Assembly: GCF_905220565.1 (NCBI RefSeq)
Contig: NC_059398.1
Span: forward strand, 4,735,177-4,799,176
Direction: 5' to 3'
Source of the DNA: Melitaea cinxia
Taxonomy: Eukaryota > Arthropoda > Insecta > Lepidoptera > Nymphalidae
Length of the DNA stretch: 64,000 nt
The notes below the pieces were generated by a model. That model was not told the origin of the DNA. It searched no databases and worked only from the letters and a program-made list of their open reading frames with translations. Each line of letters starts with the position of its first letter. Positions within the stretch are counted from its first letter, which is position 1. Position numbers and translations under genes: made by a program. Shown here piece by piece: positions 21,702 to 33,200 of this stretch.

Positions 21702-22608
21702 CTAATACGATAGAACTGTAAACACGTTATAAAACAAATCATGTAACATAAACTAATAGAGTCTCACACTTAAGTAATAAATCGATGAACACAAAAATCT
21801 CTACTAGATTTACGTTTCAAAGCCCTTACCTACAAAGCTTACCTACTAATTTCTTATTTAGAGACAATTTTTTAAAGCCTTTCAAAGCCTTTTGTCAAGT
21901 TGACTTTAAAAGCAGTGTTGCCAACAAATCATAATTAATTTTGCTAAGTGCTTTAATATAATAACAAAAAAATATGAAGGGGTCAGGGGAAAAATAGCTT
22001 TTGACGCATTTTTATTTTTTTTCAACTAGCAATACAGCATGAATTGATATTACCGTCTCTCATAACGTCTCTATGTTCTTCCAAAAAAAAAAAAAAAAAC
22101 ACGGCATTAACATCTATAGTCACTGAGTTATCCAGTGAAAGTGCATTTTCAAATTACAGAACACAATGCGACTCAGTGGTGTACAATGCTAAATTTTGCT
22201 GTGTAATTGGAACGTGAATTGGTTTTCAAATGCACCTAAAAAAATCAAGACGACTTTACTTTGAATTAAGTACTAACTATAACATATATAAATGCCAACT
22301 TAAAAAAATTCTTAATTTTAGCCACTGAGTTGGTATCGATTACACGCACGCACACGAAAGCACTACTTTTAACTTTTTGAGAGTGCTCAATTGCGCGAAG
22401 CGTTGTTGTAGTTGGCACTTTCAATGTTGAGCATTATGCCGCATAATGCGCTTGAGTGCTGTAATTAGAAAATCACCAAAGTATATAAGACCGTGCTTTG
22501 AAATGACGGTAATAGATTGCAAGGAATGTTGCCATGCATTTCTACGAGTTTGATCATGGAGCTTTATGCTCCATGAGTTTGATCAACTTATAATCTATAT
22601 AAATAATA

Positions 22609-23209
22609 ATTGTGTTTGCTCGCAAACGAAAAAAAAAACGACTTCAATTACATCGAAGAGTAATACAACGTAGATCGACGAAAAAATAGTCAAGTAACTA
22701 CGCGTTATCAAAGATTACTCAAAAAGTGGTAATCAGATCTCGATAAAATTTATATGTGACCACATGATAAACGTCGGCTTTCGATTAAATTAAAAATTAT
22801 CAAAATCAATACACCCAGTAAAAAGTTATTGCGGATTTTTGAGAGTTTCCCTCGATTTCTCTGGGATCCCATCATCAGATCCTAGTTTCCTTATCATGGT
22901 ATCAAACTAGGGATATTCCCTTTCCAATAAAAAAAAATTATCAAAATCGGTACATCCAGTAGAAAGTTATGCGGTATAACACAACGTAGGTCGACGAAAA
23001 AAGCGTCAAGTAAAAACGCATTATTAGATATAACTCGAAAAGTAGTTGTTAGATCTCAAATAAATTTAAATGAGACCAATTGGCACACACCACCTTTCGA
23101 TTAAAAAAAAATTGTCGAAATCGGTCCACCCGGTCAAAAGTTCTGATGTAACATATATAAAAAAAATACAGTCGAATTGTGTACCTCCTCCTTTTTTGGA
23201 AGTCGGTTA
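22609..23209 (+). repeat. AACCGACTTC-family element, near full length
   Basis: Begins TTGTGTTTGCTCGCAAACG, an A run and (A)CGACTTCAATTACATCG, and ends TCCTTTTTTGGAAGTCGGTT. Both ends and interior order match the copies at 11684-12297 and 16838-17583. It is preceded by a short palindromic 'catggagctttatgctccatg' at 22554-22574. Confidence 0.8.
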
Positions 23210-23351
23210 AAAATGAATGTTGCTAAGCGCATAACTCGAGAATGGCTCACCGAATTCCGTTAATTTATGTTTTTATATGTTCCGTCAGTTCCAGGTAAAG
23301 TTTTTATAACAAAAAAAAAGTCATCACTCGGAAAACGTTACATTTATTTTA

Positions 23352-24036
23352 CTACTAGCGACCCGCCCCGGCTTCGCATGGCTGCAAAGCTGATCATCAC
23401 TTCAGCCTATCGCAGTCCTCTGCTGGATATAGGCTTTCACAAGTTCGCACCAAAAATGGAATGAACTCATTGTGTGTGTTACCCATAGTCACCACGCTGG
23501 GCAGGCGGGTTGGTGACCGCAGGGCTGACTTTGTCGCACCGAAGACGCTGCTGCTCGTCTTTTTGCCTGTGTATTTCAAAGCCAGCAGTTGGATGGTTAT
23601 CCCGCTATCGGTCGGCTTTTTAAGTCCCAAGGTGGTTGTGGAACTGTGTTATCCTTTAATCGCCTCTTACGACACCCAATGGAAGAGAGGGGTTGGCTAT
23701 ATGTTTTACTGGCGTAACCACAGAGCTAATTCAGCAATAGCAATGCTGATACTAGATATAAATAAATATTTCCAATTTAAGCGCAAAAAAATGTGTTTAT
23801 TTACGGCATCACATTAGAAACCTCTAAAACTATCAGTGTTCCTCTACTCTATTAAGTATATCTATGTATGATACATATAAACCTTCATCTAGAATATCTC
23901 TATTTACTTAAGAAAACCACATCAAAATCTGTGACATAGTTTTAAAGATCTAAGGATACAGACAGCAGGAAGCGACTTTATTTTATACTATGTATTGATT
24001 AACTATTGACAGAACGAAGTCTGTCCGGGTAGCTAG
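23352..24036 (+). repeat. Nested repeats: ACTAGCGACCCGCCCCGGCTT element holding a family-B copy
   Basis: The outer element starts 'tagcgacccgccccggcttc' (23355) and ends 'gaagtctgtccgggtagcta' (about 24034). Inside, 23397-23745 is a family-B copy starting 'cagcctatcgcagtcctctg' and ending 'cgtaaccacagagc'. The open frame at 23461-23817 runs across repeat sequence and is not a gene. Confidence 0.6.
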
Positions 24037-24049
24037 TAATAATAATAAA

Positions 24050-24295
24050 TACTTACAACATACACACACGGCCATCTGTTCCTAAAGTAAAGAACTTAAT
24101 GGTTGTGTTATAGGTAACAGCCGACTGGCATAGCTACATATATTTTTTTTTGTTTCGGTAAACATACATATAAATAGTACATATATAAATAAAATATATA
24201 TTACACCCAGACTCGGGGTGGAATCGTACCCACGACCCCCGGAGCAGAAGGCGGTCACTGTAATACAAACGGCGCCAACAGGCTAGTCAGGCATT
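24050..24295 (-). mobile_element. Second SINE family, tRNA-related head
   Basis: On the - strand the head reads 'ctagcctgttggcgccgttt' (A-box-like), then 'gggtacgattccaccccgag' (B-box-like), then a body unlike the SINE at 4722. Only this copy is seen here. It sits directly after the outer repeat that ends near 24036. Confidence 0.55.
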
Positions 24296-24734
24296 ATACT
24301 TATTATTATATATTATCTTAGCCATTTATAAATAAGAAGTAGAATATATTTTTATATAAATAACCTTTAAAAGGTTTCGTGACTCGGCGATGGATAACTG
24401 TTCTTAAATATGTACTACGCTGTTAAATTATCACAGAACTCTGCAATTAGCTTTTGTCAGTAAAAACTTTTCCACCCTTGTTCAAAACCGTTAATTCATT
24501 TAACTACGGTTATCTTGGTATTCGTCATGCAGCTTATAACGATTCCTTTATATTTTTTCAATTTTAAATGTATTTAGCCATTTAAAAACTTCAATGAGAA
24601 TGAAAGAATAATAAATTAGGGAATGGATTTTTAAAATGGCATATCCTAGCAGTACAATAAAATTTAGGTTTGATATAAGCTGGTCTAATTTATGGTTGTC
24701 TTAACTTTTTAGAATCGTTATTCTTATAATTACT

Positions 24735-25060
24735 ACACTATCCGTGCCCGCGACTTCGTACGCGTGGAATTTAACAAAGTTATTTTTTCGTTTCGCAGAG
24801 TTATAAATTCTTAAAATAAAATTAAGTTACTCCGTATTACGTGTGTACGTATCTGTAGTGGAAGTCCCGTCAAAATCGGTCCAGCCGTTTCAGAGATTAG
24901 CCGGAACAAACAGACAGACACAAAAATTATAAAAAATGTTATTTTGACATATGTACCGTGTACACATACATATGAATTTAGTTAAAAGCATTATTTTAAT
25001 ATTACAAACAGTCACTGCAATTTTATTTGTTTGTATGTATAGATTTATATAGATGTAGAG
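24735..25060 (+). repeat. Family-C repeat, near full length
   Basis: Starts 'cgtgcccgcgacttcgtacg', has 'tcggtccagccgtttcagag' and 'cggaacaaacagacagacac', and ends 'cactgcaattttatttg'. Related copies lie at 18290, 38765 and 45150. No ORF. Confidence 0.65.
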
Positions 25061-28000
25061 ATAAAATACAAAAAAAATTATAAACCGTGAATTTTGAAGC
25101 ATTGAGAAATAAAATAACACATTTATATAAAAGCATTTATTTTAAAACAATGTATGTAATATACTTTCTGATTCTTGGCAAAACAGTCTCAGATAAGCAA
25201 GTCAACATTTGGCCTCTATTAAGAATAAACATAAGACAATAACATGCTCTGCCACAACTCACAAAAATATCAAACTGAATTATTAGATAAATAACAATAT
25301 AAATGGGTCATAATATAAAATTATCTCTGTCTATTTTGCAGTTAGTGTTGCATCTTGGTTGAGCAATTTTAATTTGTTTACTGTTGTAAACTATTCTAAA
25401 TTAACGAGAATTAACATTACTAGAATTGACTCACAATATCAGCAATATATAAAAAAACCATCTACCATTGCTTAATAATAATCTTCACAGATGCAGACGT
25501 TACAGTCCACAATGAGTTTGTGGTATTGTAATATGATAAAATTTGAGAATAAATGCACAACAAAAATAGAATTCAAGTTGCCTTTGTCTTTTATAATTAT
25601 AAAAATATTTATATAACAATTTAGAAATTATCATAACAGTTTCCCTATAAACAATTTGGAATAATATTGCACGAGCTCAGAGCTAAATCATCATGTGCAT
25701 CATTATTAATATAAATACTATAAATATAGCAACAAACCAACACAACTCTTCATATATTACACTTATGACTTGAAACACGACTCGACCATAGGACGACAAC
25801 TGACTATATATTATGGACCACGGTAAATATTTATTAGAAGCAAGGGAATACAACTCATTGCCCTTCAAATTCTATTTGTATATATTTCTTATTAATATCT
25901 TTACAAATAACATCAACAAACCCTGTGTTGTTGTCGACCTATATACATCATAATTAAACAATATAGTTGCTTTAACATAGAATTATTAATATATAAAATT
26001 TATAATAACAATCACAAAACGAGTCAATTTAGTATATAGTGTAAATAATAGTAACTAATTAAAATCAGTATTTTTTCGATAAACGATATAAAAATTAAAA
26101 CTAGCACAAAAACAACTATATTATCTAATTTTCCTTCAAACCCTAGTGTTGATTTGTTAGAAAATATTACTTTCACAGCACAGGAACAAACACATTCTGG
26201 ACTAAATAAAAATCTGAAAATGATAACAACATTTTTTTAAAGACTAGCACTTAATTTTGGCACAACACTGACCTCTCGGTGCAGTGGCATCTATGTTGTT
26301 CTTCTTATATACATAATTCATTTAGATTAGTGTATTGCTCAGTGAAAATATACTTAATAAAATATAATTTTTTTAACAAGGGCTCCACAAACATTTTCCG
26401 ACATACATTCAGTTTGGGAACTTTCTCGTTCTAATAATTACGTATTGCAAGCAAAAATAAGCCGTAGAATTTTACTAACATTTGTGCCCAATGTGTCATG
26501 TTCGATGTATTCATTTCTTACTCATTTACAAAACCTTAAACAGTGATTGATTTTATCATTCACCGCAAACATGGACAGCTGCCATTACAATCATAAAATG
26601 CAAAATAATGTATATTTTAGTAAAAAAAAAAAAATTATAAATAATAATAAAAAAACTTATTTGAGTAAATAAATTCTCTGTTCCATTGCTCATTCAGTGC
26701 TTATAAAACAGAGTGTAAAAATAATAAAGTCGAATCGAAGAGAACGATTAATAACTACCCTGTAGGTGAGGTGGTTTGGCATTTATGATTTAGTATCCGA
26801 TGCAAACATTCCCTCGACACATCCTCGACCGTACAAACTGGCTCTCCTTATTTTTACACCCTGCCACAGTGAGTATTATACCGCAACAACATTCTTATAT
26901 CCGAACCGTACATACCTAACTCTTTCCCTGTATAAATATATTATTATAGTCTTGTAAAAGAAACCTTTTAACCTCATAGGTCATTAACACTACGCGAGAA
27001 ATTACAAGAGCATTAGGATACGACATATTGCTACGAGTTAACTTATCATTTGGCACTAAATTAACATATTGCATCTCGAGCATTCGTCACATAAGTATTT
27101 ATACTTAATATTCTCGATAAAATTTTTCATTTTACTATAATAATTATAATTAAACTTCATTTTTAAAAATTTTCTAACGATTGGGCCGACCATTAATTTC
27201 TACTAGAACGTACGAACAGAGTTCAAAAGGAAAATTATAATGCATTTCATTGAGCAAATCAGACGTGCCATCTCCTATCCGTCACGATCCCGAGAAGAAA
27301 CGGGGCGGGATGGCGATACGTAATAGTAGAAGAAATAATATAGTAGAAGAAATGATAGACAAGACTTTCGGCAAGTAAAATTTGGCAAAATTGAGCATTT
27401 AAAAGACCAATCGGCATCGTAAAACATTACAAGTAGCGATGCGCGGCCACTACGATAGAATACCTAACTCTGGTAACTGGAACTCGTCTGCGCCCCGACA
27501 AGCAGATATCTGAGTATTTGTTCGACGTGTCCGAGGCGCTGCGACTTACAACTATCTGAGTATCATTGTTGCCTATTATTTGTTATGACGAGTAGCTACA
27601 CAATGTCGCGTTAACTTTAGCCTAATAAAATATTAAAAGCGAATATTTATAAAAAGAACGAACGAATGGTCTTCCGTCGTATTAAAGGTAATATCTGCTT
27701 GTACCTACACATAATAAACACGACTAAATAGTACAAAATTTCGTAAAATAACATTTGATATGAAGTTTCATATGTGACAAGTAATCATTATGAGGATTCG
27801 ATCATCGTTCAAAAGAACTATATAAATGATCATGGACTTTAGAGAATTCAGTTATTTACTAACTACTTTTATAACAACTCGGTTAAAATAGTATTTAAAA
27901 ATTAAAAAATCTTTCATCTTCATTATCAAATAATAGTTATTGCTTAGTTGATATGATAAATACATCCCTGTGCAGATGTGCGATGCGCGCCCCTCGGGCG

Positions 28001-28900
28001 CTAACCGTTACGTTATCTCTTATAAGTATTTAAAAATATGACTCCTTTATAACCATCACGATCACAGCACTCCGAAGACTTTTCGATTTCCGACCCGACT
28101 CACTCCAAAATAAATTCTCTTTTACATTATATCTATAGAACGAAATGACTATATAATATATCTATGTTAGTTCTAAAATTATGCCATTTTGATATATTCA
28201 CTTTGCGATTGCAACGGTCCCTCGTTCGGCACTCAAGTGCCTCGTGTTCAGATTTATACCTTAAAGAAAAAAAAGAAATGACTAATTGTAAACGAAGGAT
28301 GTGGCCGACCGACCGATACGGACGAGAGGGTTCAGAAGGAAGCGGCAGTGTTTCGCGAAAATTCGTGCAAATAGAACCTAACTACAGAACATGTCTTAGG
28401 AACCTGATAAATTATCGCTAGAGCTTCGATCGCGACTCCGGCGCAATAGAAAAATATCACCTAAATAAATACGACCCTGGCGGCGGGTGCGTCGTGCGGG
28501 TTCTCTTTTTGGTACAAAACTGCTCCGGCATCAGTGAGGCGCCTCGCCTTCCTCCGCCCCGGCCGCCCCGCCCGCACCACCGCTCGCCCCGCCCGCACCA
28601 CCGCCCGCCCCGCCGCCCGCCCCGCCACCCGCCCCGCCCGTCGCCGCTCCCGTTCCCGCCGCGCCCTCGCTACAGACACAACATTATACACTCATTAATA
28701 TTAACTCTTTGCAATTACTAAAACCAAATATAAGAAAACGAAAAATTAAGCAGTAGTAATATGAATGGTATGAAAATACGATGTTTAACTAAATGGATCT
28801 ATCCTTAAGGGCTTGTGTCAAATTTGCTGATAAAGTATATATATCATAGCCACTGATAAGTTATGTTAGGATTCAGTTAGTAAATAGGCGCTAACCCAGT
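25061..28900 (-). other. Gene-free, largely repeat-free AT-rich stretch; possible long 3' UTR
   Basis: None of the repeat families of this window appears over about 3.8 kb, and I find no supported exon. It lies downstream of the BTB-BEN terminal exon on the - strand. A - strand AATAAA lies near 25135-25140. It could be a long 3' UTR of that regulator, interrupted by an RTE fragment at 28918-29800, but nothing proves this. A GC-rich C-tract block (28540-28645) is listed separately. Confidence 0.25.
28540..28645. repeat. GC-rich imperfect tandem repeat (CGCCCCGCC units)
   Basis: Tandem 'ccgcccgcaccaccgc' and 'cgccccgcccgc' units, almost without A/T on one strand. They create long Pro/Arg-rich open frames on both strands, which I do not consider coding. 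Confidence 0.6.
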
Positions 28901-28917
28901 TCAACACAACCACACAC

Positions 28918-29800
28918 ACACTTCAGCCTATCGCAGTCCACTGCTGGACATAGGCCTCCCCAAGTTCGCGCCACACATCCCCGTCTTCCGCAATCCTCAT
29001 CCAGCCTACACCGCCAATCTTACGTAGATCGTCGGTCCAACGGGCCGGAGGACGTCCCACACTGCGTTTGCCAAGACGCGGTCTCCACTCCAGGACCCGT
29101 CTACTCCAACGGCCATCGGTCCTGCGACACAGATGACCAGCCCACTGCCACTTCAAATTGCTAATTCTGTGGGCTATGTCGGTTACTTTCGTTCTCTCGC
29201 GGATAGTCTCATTTCTAATCCTGTCTTTGAGAGAGACCCCAAGCATAGCCCGTTCCATTGCACGTTGAGCCTATTTAAACTTGTGGACTAGTCCCTTCGT
29301 CAGTGTCCACGTCTCGGCTCCGTATGTTAACACAGGCAGGACGCATTGCTCGAAAACTTTTGTCTTCAAGCATTGCGGAATCTTCGAAGTGAAGACTCGA
29401 CGGAGTCTATCAAACGATCCCAGCCCAACCGAATCCTCCTATCGGCCTCCTTCTCGAAGTTGTTGCGGCCTAGTTGGATAGTATGGCCTAGGTAAATATA
29501 ATCCTGAACAACTTCGAGAAGGGTACCATCGACCGATACCGGTATCGGTATGACTTGGTTGTTAAACATAACTTTCGTTTTATCCAAGTTCATACAGAAA
29601 CCGACACGTCGGGATGACTCGTTTAGGCCGGCCAGCATCTGGCCTAACTCATCGAGCGTCTCCGCAAAGATGACAATATCGTCAGCGAAACGAAGGTGAG
29701 AGATGAATTCACCGTTGACGTTGATGCCTCGTTCCCCCCAATCCAAGGTCTTAAAAACATTCTCTAGCGCAGTGGTAAACAGTTTCAACACAACCAATAA
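28918..29800 (-). mobile_element. RTE-like LINE, 3' half of the reverse transcriptase (broken)
   Basis: From 29797 the - frame reads the RT palm with HLRFADDIVIFAETLDELGQ, then MNLDKTKVM and YLGHTIQL (29366-29797). A frameshift follows and the frame resumes with SNLKWQWAGHLCRRTDGRW and GRPPARWTDDL, ending at a stop at 28923, the usual C-terminus of lepidopteran RTE-type elements. The 5' part is missing. This is a dead, 5'-truncated copy between the BTB-BEN terminal exon and the gene-free stretch. Confidence 0.85.
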
Positions 29801-29999
29801 ACTACAATTATGGATTCACAGTTGCAAAAAAATTAACATATGAAGTGAAGTTTGATACATAAAGTGGAGAAAATGAAAATGAAATCAAATCTTTAATCTT
29901 TTGGATACTATTCGAAGATAGCTTTTCAGAACGTACATACTCAACGGTGACATAGGCCCTCAGACTAGCTGTACAGTGGAGACAGACAAGTGGTGTATG

Positions 30000-30150
30000 T
30001 GTCCCCACACTTACACCACTTGTCTGGTTTGGGTGTAGGTGTAGGTGTGTGGTAATTGTGTAGATAGGTGTAGGGCAGGTGTGAGTAAGTGTGGGGTAGG
30101 TGTCGGTTAGGTGTGGAGTAGGTGTGGAGTAGGTTTGGTGGTGGATTCGG
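30000..30150 (+). repeat. Imperfect (GGTGTAG/TAGGTGTGG)n minisatellite
   Basis: G/T-rich tandem array with units such as 'taggtgtgg', about 15 imperfect repeats, 50 bp downstream (on the - strand) of the BTB-BEN stop codon. The unit is not the insect telomere TTAGG. Confidence 0.6.
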
Positions 30151-30202
30151 TTGGCGGGTTCGGGGTAGGCGCGGGGGTGCGTGCGGCGGGCGCAGGGCGG
30201 AC

Positions 30203-33200
30203 TCACAAGTGCGGGTAGGCGGCGCGCGGGGGCGCGGGCGAGGCGTGCGCGCGCTCGTCGGGCCGCGCCGCCGCGCTCAGCATGTAGTTGCTGGACTCGC
30301 TGAAACAGTTCGACAGCCTGCTTCAAATTGTATTACTGCCTCCGGTTCGCCCAAGAGGGACTTTTGTGTCATGACTTATATATCACATCATCAAATCTAT
30401 TTAACATAAATCGGTTTATATAAATTATCATGGTCGTATAATACAAAATAATCTTTATAATATTATTATTTTTTAGGCACTGTGCACATGTGTTACACTT
30501 TTACGTGGCGCAATCTAGAAGATTTCGTTAAATGGCAAATGTTGAAAATAATGTTAATGTTTGTAAAATCCTTAAAAAAATATTATTCGTTATGTTTTTC
30601 TTTCATACCGAGATTTATAGGAATGTCTGTTTTTAAGACAAAAACCTTTCAAGTGATAACTTAAATTAGTAGTAGTGCCATCTAAGATTTAAATTCTCGA
30701 CGATAAGATACGAAGAATACGATAAGAGATGATTTGATTATTGTGTTCTATCAAGTTGTTTGTGTAGAGTGGCTACATCGTGTCGCAGTGGTGTGTAGGG
30801 TGCGTGGTCACCTGGCGGTGCGCATGCGCAGCGCGGCGCAGTTCTCCTTGCACTTGTAGGCGAGCACCTGCTTGATGCGGCTGACCTCGACGTCGGGGAA
30901 GTGCCGGCTCACGTAGGAGATGAGCGCGTGCACGCGGCGCCGGTCGAGCGGCGGCTTGGTGGGGCGCGCCTCCTGGCCGGCGCGCGACCAGCGCTGGCCC
31001 GTGACCGAGCACGTGGCCAGCTCCATGGGCGAGAACAGCGCCGCCGCCAGCCCGCGCGTCACCTTGCGGTAGTCGCCCCACTTCACGCCGCGCAGAAGCT
31101 CCTCGCGGATCTCCACACCCTCGCCCAGCTTTATCTGAGGACGCACGGCCTTTGCTATACGAGTATACCTATACTCACACGAAAACCTTTCAGTTCCACG
31201 GAAAGTATGTGTAGTATACGTGTTAACAATAATCTTATTATCAAATTAAGACACAAAATATGCCATTCCAGATTTCTCTAAAATGTTATACTATTAAAGC
31301 TTTTTAATTGTTTCAAATCTAATTAATAACAAAGAAACAAATTTTATCCTTCATAATTAATTAATTGGTATTTTTGGAGATAGCTGAGTATATTTCATTG
31401 TTCATTTTGTGTACAATGTCCCATTGCAATAAACTTGGTTGTAGATAGTGAACAGATTCAGATTAGCAGGTGGCTCCCCACGTTCACGCGTGACATCCCG
31501 GTTTTCCGCAATCCTCAACCAAGGCTCCACCGGCAATCTAAGGTAGATCGTCGGTCCAAGGGCCGGAGGTCGTCCCACGCCGCGTTTGCCAACATGCAGT
31601 CTTCACTCTAGGACATGTCTTAGATTCTCTCTCGAAGATAGGATTAGAAATTTGACTATCCGCGATAGAACGAATTGAACCAACATAGCATACAGAATTA
31701 GCAACTTGAAGTGGGAGTGGGCTGGTCACCTGTGACGCAGGGTTGATGGCCGCTGGGGCAGACGCTTACTGAAAATCCTAAGTTATCGTAATCTCTATAA
31801 AAAAAGAACGCAGATAACCGCGCAGATTGTTTACTATAGAAGAATAGATGTAACTCACGAGCCTGGGCGCGGGCGTGTTCCGCTCGTTCTCGCGCTTGAT
31901 GACGAAGGGCAGTGCGCGGCGATGCTGCTCCAGCCACACGGCGTCGGGCACGGGCCGGCCGCGGCGGGCGTCCCACCGCGCGCCCCCCGGCACCGCCGCA
32001 CCTTGGGGCACCACACACACTTAGGGACATCCATTCATCACGTGAGATTCGAAGGGAAGGAGAGTGTTCGAAAAAAATCAAGAAATAGCACAGAGGGGGG
32101 GGTTTAATGAAATAACACTTGTATTTAAACCTTATAACCAACAAACACCTTGCAACCTTAATGTTTGTCTAGTTTGTGTCGCGATGAGATTTTTCAAAAT
32201 TTAATCAGATTATAACCATTTAAAAATATTCTGAAATTTCAATATACTGTTCAAAAAAAAAAAATACACGTGGTTTTAGAATATGGGACGGTGTGTCTAA
32301 AACGTTACTATATTAAAAAAATTATAGACATCACGTGATTAATAGATGACTCCTTACCATCACTGACACTGTTACTGAACTGGTGAAACCGGCCTGGACG
32401 CTATAGTCTGATTCATATTTTCAGTTACCAGTTACTCACTAAAACCAGGTTGCTAGATACATACGATTCGTTGTACATGTTCGAGATTAAACGGTTCGTA
32501 ATCAAAACGAGTTGTTTTTGTATATAGGCCGAGCTTAGGACTGTTTTTGTGATTTGTATACCACGCATCATCCGTTACACCCATTGTTTTTTTGCAACTG
32601 GAGCCAATTGTTTGTTTTTTTATTCGTAATAAATAATCTGACTTATTCTCAAAATATAAATCAGAAAAATTAACCATTTCCATGCATTATGCCGAATAAG
32701 GTGTAATTTATTATTTTGACTTATTTGAAAAATAAAATTTACTACTCCCAGTCCGTATTTGACATATAATCCCACGCTTTCCGGAAATATCTTAACATAT
32801 TATTTACAATCTATTCGCGGTTAGAAAATAGTGACTAATCGCTATCAATTAACTTCCGTCCTTCGTAATCGTATTCAAATTGACCAATTGAAGTAAACTA
32901 CTATTCAATCGGTCAATGAGCGTGGCTAAGTTAATTAAGAGCGATGAGGCACTACTTTCTTAAAGCGAATAGATTATATCGCTGTCCCCGGGCAATAAAG
33001 CGGTAATATCAAAAATCAAATTTTACAGGAGAAATAAAAGAAGCTAATTTGTTTATAGTGCAGTGTACAGTGATCCAAAACAGACGTTCAATATGTCAAA
33101 TGAAAGCTATTTTTTTTACCAATTTAAGCTTTTAAAAATATTTTTTTAAAAACAAATCGTATATTTTTTAATGAAATAATTAAAAAAATGTATAATACAA

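Noticed and set aside
28461..28721. Pro-rich (+) and Arg/Ala-rich (-) open frames of 75-76 codons
   Set aside because: Both arise from the same CGCCCCGCC tandem repeat. Low complexity on both strands, no splice or domain support.
30000..30150. Possible telomere-like array
   Set aside because: The repeat units are TAGGTGTGG/GGTGTAG variants, not the insect TTAGG, and the array is short and imperfect.
30122..31281. Overlapping + strand frames (30122-30409, 30901-31281) and - strand frame 30773-31081
   Set aside because: Shadows of the GC-rich BEN and terminal exons, with biased Arg/Ala/Gly content.
32453..32683. 76-codon - strand frame reading VTDDAWYTNHKNSPKLGLYT
   Set aside because: Protein-like composition, but no domain, no convincing splice sites in phase with the BTB gene and no homologue I recognise. 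Worth a search but not annotated.
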